From an uncultured Muribaculaceae bacterium (GTDB lineage Bacteria; Bacteroidota; Bacteroidia; Bacteroidales; Muribaculaceae), in contig CAKUKR010000080.1 of assembly GCA_934663645.1 (NCBI GenBank), positions 1-10,912 on the forward strand: DNA of 10,912 nt. The letters are read 5' to 3'. Made by a program: the position numbers and the translations under genes. Positions 6,120 to 10,912 of this stretch are shown one piece after another. The stretch's first letter is position 1. Every line of letters starts with the position of its first letter. The notes under the pieces are model-generated. The model saw nothing but the letters and a program-made list of their open reading frames with translations, did no database searches and was not told where the DNA came from.

Positions 6120-6521
6120 ATGATTGAAATAAGTAACGAGAGAATTGTCGAGGCGCTTGCGGCAGAGAGCGCCGCAGAGTGTTTATATGCCCGTCAGGCG
6201 GGTGACGAGGGGAAGCGTCCGCCGCTGGTTTCCGCCAGCCGTCTGCCGCTGCTGCGCCGCCGTATCGGCTATGCCTGTGCGCGGCTTGCCGACCGCCTGT
6301 CGCCATGGGCTGACAGTGCCGTCCATGATGGCTCGGCATTGCGCATCTCGCTGAAAAGCGGGTATGCAGGCCGCGAGGCCGCCATAGCCTCGGCGGTTGA
6401 GGAGTGCCTTGCCGCTGACCTGTGGACCCAGGTGGCAGCCGGGGAGTTCCCCGAGGTGGCGCAGCGTGCCGCCGTGCGTCGCGATGCCGCCATTGACCGT
6501 CTTCTCGCCTCGCTTGTGTGA
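6120..6521 (+). CDS. Hypothetical protein, 133 residues
   Basis: I do not recognise this family. ATG at 6120 gives a protein beginning MIEISNERIVEALAAESAAE. An in-frame GTG at 6081 would add 13 residues but lies inside the divergent peptidase promoter, so it is less likely. The protein has no signal peptide or membrane segment and appears all-helical and Ala/Arg-rich. A long helix (about 1-22) is followed by a DEGKRPPL turn, then RLPLLRRRIGYACARLADRL (about 41-60), a short beta-like SALRISLKSG and two more helices to the end. The style (small, helical, compact) recalls structural or neck proteins of Bacteroidales phages, but that is only an impression. It ends 4 bp from the convergent rsmA stop codon and starts 67 bp from the divergent peptidase. 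Confidence 0.75.
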   Translation: MIEISNERIVEALAAESAAECLYARQAGDEGKRPPLVSASRLPLLRRRIGYACARLADRLSPWADSAVHDGSALRISLKSGYAGREAAIASAVEECLAADLWTQVAAGEFPEVAQRAAVRRDAAIDRLLASLV

Positions 6522-6525
6522 GAGG

Positions 6526-7305
6526 TCAGAGGCGGTTGGTGATGTCGATGAACTCCTCCACGGAGAGCTGCTCGGGGCGTTTCTGCAAGATGGGGTCGCC
6601 GCTGAGTGTGCAGCCGGGCGACATGAGGCCGGCGAGGGAGTTGCGCAGCGTCTTGCGGCGCATTCCGAATGACGTTTTGACCACGGTCTTGAACTTCCGC
6701 TCGTCGCAGCCCAGGCCAGTGCGCGTGTTGCGTGTCAGCCGTATCACGCCGCTCTTGACCTTGGGTGGCGGCGCGAACACGTTCTCGTCAACGGTGAACA
6801 GGTATTCGCAGTCGTACCACGCTTGCAGCAGCACGGAGAGGATGCCGTAGGTTTTCGACCCTGGTGCGGCGCAGATGCGCTGCGCCACTTCGCGCTGCAG
6901 CATTCCGGCGACTACGGGGATATGCTCGCGCAGGTCGAGCACTTTGAAGAATATCTGTGACGAGATGTTGTAGGGGTAGTTGCCAATGACCATGAACTGG
7001 TCGGGGTAAATCTCTCGCAAGTCGAGGCGGAGGAAGTCGTCGGCGACTACGGGCAGCTGCGGGTATGCGTGGGCGAGGTATTCCACGCTTTCGCCGTCAA
7101 GCTCGATTGCTGTGAGCTGCGGGTGCCTGGGTATCAGGAACTGTGTCAGCACGCCTGTTCCCGGGCCCACTTCGATGACCGGCAGAGAGGCGTAGCTGCT
7201 GCCGACGGCATCGGCAGAGATTGTGCCGGCGATGCGGCGGGCAACGTCCATGTCGGTCAGGAAATGCTGTCCGAGCGCTTTTTTGGGTCTTACTGGTGTC
7301 GGCAT
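6526..7305 (-). CDS. rsmA: 16S rRNA dimethyladenosine transferase RsmA/KsgA
   Basis: This SAM-dependent enzyme dimethylates two adjacent adenosines in the 3'-terminal hairpin of 16S rRNA during 30S maturation. Loss gives kasugamycin resistance. ATG at 7305 gives 259 residues, the normal length, and begins MPTPVRPKKALGQHFLTD with the family QHFL motif. An upstream frame extension to 7392 would run through the preceding terminator hairpin and is rejected. SAM motif I is EVGPGTG (45-51), IELD follows at about 67-70, and the adenine-flipping motif is GNYPYNI (108-114). Tyr replaces the commoner Leu, a frequent variant in Bacteroidetes. C-terminal APPPKVKSGVIRL and FGMRRKTLRNSL are also characteristic. 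The stop lies 4 bp from the stop of the convergent 6120-6521 gene. Confidence 0.96.
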   Translation of the reverse strand: MPTPVRPKKALGQHFLTDMDVARRIAGTISADAVGSSYASLPVIEVGPGTGVLTQFLIPRHPQLTAIELDGESVEYLAHAYPQLPVVADDFLRLDLREIYPDQFMVIGNYPYNISSQIFFKVLDLREHIPVVAGMLQREVAQRICAAPGSKTYGILSVLLQAWYDCEYLFTVDENVFAPPPKVKSGVIRLTRNTRTGLGCDERKFKTVVKTSFGMRRKTLRNSLAGLMSPGCTLSGDPILQKRPEQLSVEEFIDITNRL

Positions 7306-7348
7306 ATATGTTGTGTCGGTTTCCGGTAGATATGTTTCTGTAAAAGAG

Positions 7349-7391
7349 TGTGCCGTAATCCTGATGACCTGCAATTCGGGATTACGGCACA
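7349..7391 (-). terminator. Terminator after the fimbrial operon
   Basis: TGTGCCGTAATCC (7349-7361) and GGATTACGGCACA (7379-7391) are perfect 13-bp reverse complements around a 17-nt loop. On the minus strand the stem is followed by CTCTTTTAC, a weak U-tract, so it most likely ends transcription from the fimbrillin gene 35 bp upstream. On the plus strand it is followed by TTTATTATA. It also separates rsmA from the fimbrial operon. Confidence 0.7.
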
Positions 7392-7425
7392 TTTATTATA
7401 CGCGCCGAGGGCTGTAATTATTGTA

Positions 7426-9585
7426 TCACCGACGGCGGACGGCGCGTATGCGTCTGCCGGCCATTCGCGGCGCAGAATATGCCATGTCGCTCCAAGCGTA
7501 TGCCGACACGTTGTCGCCCAGCGCGGTTGAAGTCCAGTAGTCGCCGTCCATGGGGGTGCATCCAGAGCCGAAGTTCAGCACTCTGACAGTTGAGAACTGG
7601 CTCGTTGCCGGCAGATACCACTTTATTTCATCAGCTGTCAGCTGCTTGACTGTATATGACGTTTCACCCAGATATGACTCGGAGACTATCCGGAACTTGT
7701 TCTTGCGCAGGCAGATGCCGGCGGCATATTCTGCAACGGAAACGTTTGTGCCTGATTCACTCTCAACGACAAAGCCCTCGCTTTTCAACCATTCTTCCGT
7801 GCTGAGCGTGTTGCCACCAGAGAATGTATACAAAGAGTATGTATTGGCAAGGCCGTCAGAGAACGAACCTGCGTCAGTGACGTTGTTGGCTTTGGAATAG
7901 TCGAGTGTCACGCGCATATAGTCTCTTTTGCCAACTTTCGGGACAGATTCAACTTTGATAAATGGAGGGTATTGGATAGGAGTTCCGAAAATTGGTATGT
8001 CATTGCCCGACATGGCAAGCTGCATCTTGATGAGCCAAGCGTTTATGCCCCCTATGGTGCTGGCACTGCGGTATGTCACCTTGCGATCCCAGTGGAAACC
8101 GTATGGGAACTCCCTGGTTTCGCCTGTCTCCTCTTCGATGGCCTCCCAGCCGATGCCGTTTGCGTCCCAGTTTGGGTGATGCTGGGTGATGGTCCATTTC
8201 TCGTGTTTCCTTTTGGCATAATCCACGTTGGGGTATTTGGCAGGGTACAGCTCGAGCGTTATGGGGATGTCGCTGTCAGTGTTGTTCTCCTCAAGGAACA
8301 GGTATGCCACGCCGGCAGCCATCGTGTCAGAAACCTTGCGAGAGCGCAACGGGCTTACCCCCATCGACTTGCAGTAGTCCTTGTAGTTGTCGTCGTCAGC
8401 AATCCAGTAGCCTGATTTCTCATAGGGCGCCAGGTCGGACTTCAATGAGGCGCTTTCCGGGCCTTCCGTTATCTCGAGCGTCCAGCCCCCGTCCCTCGAC
8501 AATCCTGATGAAGTGATGTGTATCGGAATGATGCAGTAATGTGCATCTGCTTCGTGAGTGTTATTGTTGTCGGCGAAATAGAGTTCGTATTCCGGAGTTA
8601 TGCTGAGGACGTATGTATGCGTCTGCCCCATCTTCCACTCGCCGCTGAGGTCTGCGGAGAGGGAATATGTCTTCTTGCGCACTTTGTCATAATACTTTAT
8701 GGTCATCCTGACGGCAGGTTTCGAGCCCGCAGTGGCGAGCTGCTGCGGCAGCATCAGGAGAGTGTTGCTGCCGCCGAGCATCTCCTGTCCTTCCTCGCCG
8801 GAAACGTCAGTATTCGGAGTGACGGTGTATGTGCCGGCAGCTCCCATGCCGTACCAGTCGCCAGCCTTCATGTCGTATGACGCAGAGGAATACACATGCT
8901 CAAAAGAGACGCTCTGCAATGTGCCGGCGGGCATGGTCTTGCCAGCCTTAATCTTGACTGCCGACAGCAGATGCCTGAATGTCAGCGGCACGGCGGGATG
9001 TTTCTCATTGGCTTTGTGCATGACGCTGCTTGCGGCAAACATCAGGTCTGACTGGTCAGCGACATTCTGTGGAACGGTATATGACAACGACCTGTCGCCG
9101 GGCGAAGTTGGACGCCGGAGCCCCTTGGCATCAGCCGGCGCAACGGCATAGAAGTCGAAGTCCATGTCTCGGTCGGGCCAGAAATAGACGTTGTCCGAAT
9201 AATATGCGTTGCCGCCGTTTCGGAACATTTCGCCTTCTATGTAGAATTTGTCAGCTCCGCCGTCGTTGACGTATGCGTAGCAGTCGAAGTCTGTCAAATC
9301 CCGTGCGTTTGTCACCTGATAACCGCGCGTATTGTCGTCGCGATTGCCTATGCCGTCCACTGTTTCCATGCGCATGCAGAGTGTGTCCGCGCCCTCGCGG
9401 CTCCGCAGCACATACTGCCTTCCGTCAGAGCATTTCTCTCCGTATGAGACGGCATCTCCCTGCTTGAAGCAGATGCGGCTGGAGGCATTGCCGCTGTCAG
9501 AGGGCATATCGTCACTGGCGCATGAAGCGAGGATTGTTGCTGCAGCAATGCACAATCCGCTGATATGTAATTTATTACAGTTCAT
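7426..9585 (-). CDS. Fimbrillin-family lipoprotein with lectin-like tail (likely fimbrial tip)
   Basis: This 719-residue surface lipoprotein is of the fimbrillin (Mfa-like/FimA-like) superfamily that builds type V pili in Bacteroidales. The signal peptide ends in lipobox ILASC with acylated Cys22. A basic site, NTRG (Arg87-Gly88), precedes TDFDCYAYVNDG and could be where a trypsin-like protease frees the mature N-terminus. Residues 180-215 (QSDLMFAAS, then PLTFRHLLSAVKIKAG) carry the hallmark fimbrillin strand block. QTHTYVLSITPE near 325 closes a second sheet. The last about 65 residues (KWYLPATSQF, DYWTSTALG, AYAWSD, IRAVRRR) match the pattern of lectin-like tip domains in large fimbrial subunits. 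Length, tail and final position in the operon favour a tip or adhesin role. The family is confident; ligand and tip role are inferred. Confidence 0.85.
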   Translation of the reverse strand: MNCNKLHISGLCIAAATILASCASDDMPSDSGNASSRICFKQGDAVSYGEKCSDGRQYVLRSREGADTLCMRMETVDGIGNRDDNTRGYQVTNARDLTDFDCYAYVNDGGADKFYIEGEMFRNGGNAYYSDNVYFWPDRDMDFDFYAVAPADAKGLRRPTSPGDRSLSYTVPQNVADQSDLMFAASSVMHKANEKHPAVPLTFRHLLSAVKIKAGKTMPAGTLQSVSFEHVYSSASYDMKAGDWYGMGAAGTYTVTPNTDVSGEEGQEMLGGSNTLLMLPQQLATAGSKPAVRMTIKYYDKVRKKTYSLSADLSGEWKMGQTHTYVLSITPEYELYFADNNNTHEADAHYCIIPIHITSSGLSRDGGWTLEITEGPESASLKSDLAPYEKSGYWIADDDNYKDYCKSMGVSPLRSRKVSDTMAAGVAYLFLEENNTDSDIPITLELYPAKYPNVDYAKRKHEKWTITQHHPNWDANGIGWEAIEEETGETREFPYGFHWDRKVTYRSASTIGGINAWLIKMQLAMSGNDIPIFGTPIQYPPFIKVESVPKVGKRDYMRVTLDYSKANNVTDAGSFSDGLANTYSLYTFSGGNTLSTEEWLKSEGFVVESESGTNVSVAEYAAGICLRKNKFRIVSESYLGETSYTVKQLTADEIKWYLPATSQFSTVRVLNFGSGCTPMDGDYWTSTALGDNVSAYAWSDMAYSAPRMAGRRIRAVRRR

Positions 9586-9610
9586 TCAGAGTTGTGTCTT
9601 TATAGCATTT

Positions 9611-9639
9611 GCCAGTCAATGGGCAAGTAATGTACTGGC
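9611..9639. repeat. Inverted repeat 1 in the fimbrial intergenic gap
   Basis: GCCAGT (9611-9616) and ACTGGC (9634-9639) form a 6-bp perfect stem with a 17-nt loop, just upstream of the 719-residue fimbrillin gene. No T-run follows on the coding strand. Confidence 0.45.
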
Positions 9640-9655
9640 TCTCGGTGGTGGTGGA

Positions 9656-9681
9656 TGCAGGGAGATGTCCCGCTCCCTGCA
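9656..9681. repeat. Inverted repeat 2 in the fimbrial intergenic gap
   Basis: TGCAGGGAG (9656-9664) and CTCCCTGCA (9673-9681) form a 9-bp perfect stem with an 8-nt loop, the strongest of the three. Neither side is followed by a U-tract, so it looks more like an mRNA-processing or partial-attenuation structure than a full terminator. Confidence 0.6.
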
Positions 9682-9706
9682 CCCTGTTTGAGATGTTGGT
9701 TGAGGA

Positions 9707-9728
9707 GCATACGTTTTCAGGCGTATGC
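9707..9728. repeat. Inverted repeat 3 in the fimbrial intergenic gap
   Basis: GCATACG (9707-9713) and CGTATGC (9722-9728) form a 7-bp perfect stem with an 8-nt loop, 15 bp after the stop codon of the 340-residue fimbrillin gene. No coding-strand U-tract follows. Confidence 0.5.
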
Positions 9729-9742
9729 GGATCGGGGGCTTG

Positions 9743-10765
9743 TTACGGCTTTGCTGTAAGGTCCTTGTCAGTATAGTCCTCCCAATCCTTGACAGTCTCT
9801 ACGGTAAACTCGATAGGATAGAGCTTGTCACCGGGCTTGATGTTGTTTTCATCGAGCGTTGCGACAAGGTTGTAGCTCTTGCCGCGCTCCATGTCAAAGC
9901 CAGGTACACGGAGTGTATGGTCAAATGTGGCGGCAAGCACCTCGCCGTAGTAGATTTCAACAGTGAATTTCAGTGTCCACTCATGCTGGTTGTTGGCTTC
10001 GGTAGGTATCAGGAACTTGGAGCCGGTTGAACCTCCGCCGTTTACAGCAATCTTGTCACCGTAGTTGTCAAATGCGAGCTGGAATGTCGGAGTGTTCTGC
10101 ACGTCATGCCAACCCGGGGCTGCGGCCATCATGTCGATTTTGCCTTTGGAATGTGCATTGACCACAACAACGTCTTTGACTACAATCTTGGCGTTGTTGT
10201 TGTTCAGGCCGTTTTTGAATGTGAACTTCACACGTGCGAGGAGATGCTGGAAGTTGAGCTGCACCTTGCCCATAGCGGAGGGCGTATTGCACAGGATTTG
10301 CGGATTCCATGCATAGAGGAGGTCTTGCTCGCCGTTGGCGGCCTCGTTGTCAAATTCGATTGTGCCGGCTCCGTGCATTTCCTGTGTGGGGACATCGCCG
10401 CTGGTTGTCGGCACGAATGTCCAGTGAGCGTCTGTCGCAGGGGCGATTGATGTGAACCAGTATGTGTTGCCTGCTACCCAATACTGTGTGTTGTCATAGC
10501 TCCATATTACGGCATCCTTGTTTGTGCCGTTACGGTATACACGCTCGCCGTCGAACAGGGTGCCGGCCGGGTTGTTGATGAAACCCCATACCTTGAAGTC
10601 CTGAAGGTTGTCTGCTGTCAGGTCAGTTGCACGTGTGGAGTTGTTGACAAACACGTTGTCAAACGAGATGGCGTTGCTCTTGGGCATCTCGACAGTCTCG
10701 TCGTTGGAGCAGGAAGCTGTCAGCAGTGCTGCAGCTGCTATGCCCATAACCATAATCTGTTTCAT
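9743..10765 (-). CDS. Fimbrillin-family lipoprotein (340 residues)
   Basis: This is probably a pilus shaft or anchor-type subunit of the fimbrillin superfamily. The signal peptide MKQIMVMGIAAAALLTASC has lipobox LTASC, with Cys19 acylated. Arg45-Ala46 in NNSTRATDL sits almost exactly where P. gingivalis FimA is cut (after Arg46), which would open the groove for donor-strand polymerisation. Residues 147-183 (QDLLYAWNPQ, then LNFQHLLARVKFTF) are the diagnostic fimbrillin block. GKSYNLVATLDENNI near the end and the closing WEDYTDKDLTAKP fit the family. ATG at 10765 gives the signal peptide directly. No consensus promoter is seen in the 60-bp gap upstream, so it is likely co-transcribed from the preceding gene, with the 719-residue gene downstream. 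Confidence 0.88.
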   Translation of the reverse strand: MKQIMVMGIAAAALLTASCSNDETVEMPKSNAISFDNVFVNNSTRATDLTADNLQDFKVWGFINNPAGTLFDGERVYRNGTNKDAVIWSYDNTQYWVAGNTYWFTSIAPATDAHWTFVPTTSGDVPTQEMHGAGTIEFDNEAANGEQDLLYAWNPQILCNTPSAMGKVQLNFQHLLARVKFTFKNGLNNNNAKIVVKDVVVVNAHSKGKIDMMAAAPGWHDVQNTPTFQLAFDNYGDKIAVNGGGSTGSKFLIPTEANNQHEWTLKFTVEIYYGEVLAATFDHTLRVPGFDMERGKSYNLVATLDENNIKPGDKLYPIEFTVETVKDWEDYTDKDLTAKP

Positions 10766-10825
10766 AGAAAAATGAATTAAGGTGTTGTTTGAATTATGTG
10801 TTTATTGTATTGTCAAGTATCTGTG

Positions 10826-10912
10826 TCAGAAAGAAATGGGTATGTCCTCGTATTCGCCCCAGCCGTCCACGTCCACGTCGAAGCCGCCGGAGCCGCCCTT
10901 GCCGTCCTCGTC
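10826..10912 (-). CDS. C-terminal end of an upstream fimbrial gene (partial)
   Basis: Only the last 28 codons and the stop (TGA, complement of 10826-10828) lie in the window. The protein end is acidic and Gly-rich, and closes with DVDGWGEYEDIPISF. This aromatic, acidic ending (W-x-E/D, then D-I/V-P-I) is common at the C-terminus of fimbrillin-family proteins. The 60-bp spacing and shared strand place it at the head of the same operon. Family assignment from so short a piece is tentative. Confidence 0.6.
   Translation of the reverse strand, partial: DEDGKGGSGGFDVDVDGWGEYEDIPISF

Noticed and set aside
7306..7392. Longer rsmA start at 7392
   Set aside because: The extra 29 codons run through the 13-bp terminator hairpin and have no family similarity. 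The ATG at 7305 gives the canonical N-terminus.
8699..9151. Plus-strand open frame of 150 codons opposite the large fimbrillin
   Set aside because: It is an antisense shadow of a long, well-supported gene with no recognisable features.

Overview
The window looks like a chromosomal segment from a fairly GC-rich member of the Bacteroidales, most like the Muribaculaceae in style. Three things suggest this: fimbrillin-family lipoproteins, promoters of the Bacteroidetes type (TAnnTTTG at -7, sometimes with TTTG near -33) and few Shine-Dalgarno sequences. The family-level placement is an inference from gene content and base composition.

Layout, left to right. A NAD-type glyceraldehyde-3-phosphate dehydrogenase gene (minus, 142-1152) ends at a strong terminator. 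It is divergent from mscL (plus, 1412-1843), which overlaps by 4 nt a GTG-started membrane acyltransferase gene (1840-2895). That acyltransferase frame runs into an oppositely oriented tRNA-Arg(CCU) gene (2858-2929). Just behind the tRNA promoter lie two overlapping, decayed pieces of D12-class adenine DNA methyltransferases (about 2985-3545, minus), the remains of a restriction-modification type locus. Next is a stretch of almost 900 bases without a clear protein gene. It holds a minus-strand unit with a promoter, several stem-loops and a rho-independent terminator (about 3851-4069), which I read as a candidate small RNA.

From 4442 to 7305 there are four genes: a small coiled-coil protein with a hydrophobic N-terminus (plus), an exported C1-family cysteine peptidase (minus, with a textbook Bacteroidetes promoter), an unrecognised 133-residue protein (plus) and the 16S rRNA dimethyltransferase rsmA (minus).

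The right third is a fimbrial locus transcribed leftward. It has the C-terminal end of an upstream gene (10826-10912, cut by the window), a 340-residue fimbrillin-type lipoprotein and a 719-residue fimbrillin-type lipoprotein whose last about 65 residues resemble a lectin-like tip domain. The 157-bp gap between the two complete fimbrial genes holds three inverted repeats in a row. The locus ends at a 13-bp perfect inverted repeat before rsmA.

The best candidates for something undescribed are the small RNA unit at 3851-4069, the methyltransferase remnants beside the tRNA, and the hairpin-rich gap in the fimbrial operon. I saw no CRISPR array, insertion sequence or intact defence system.
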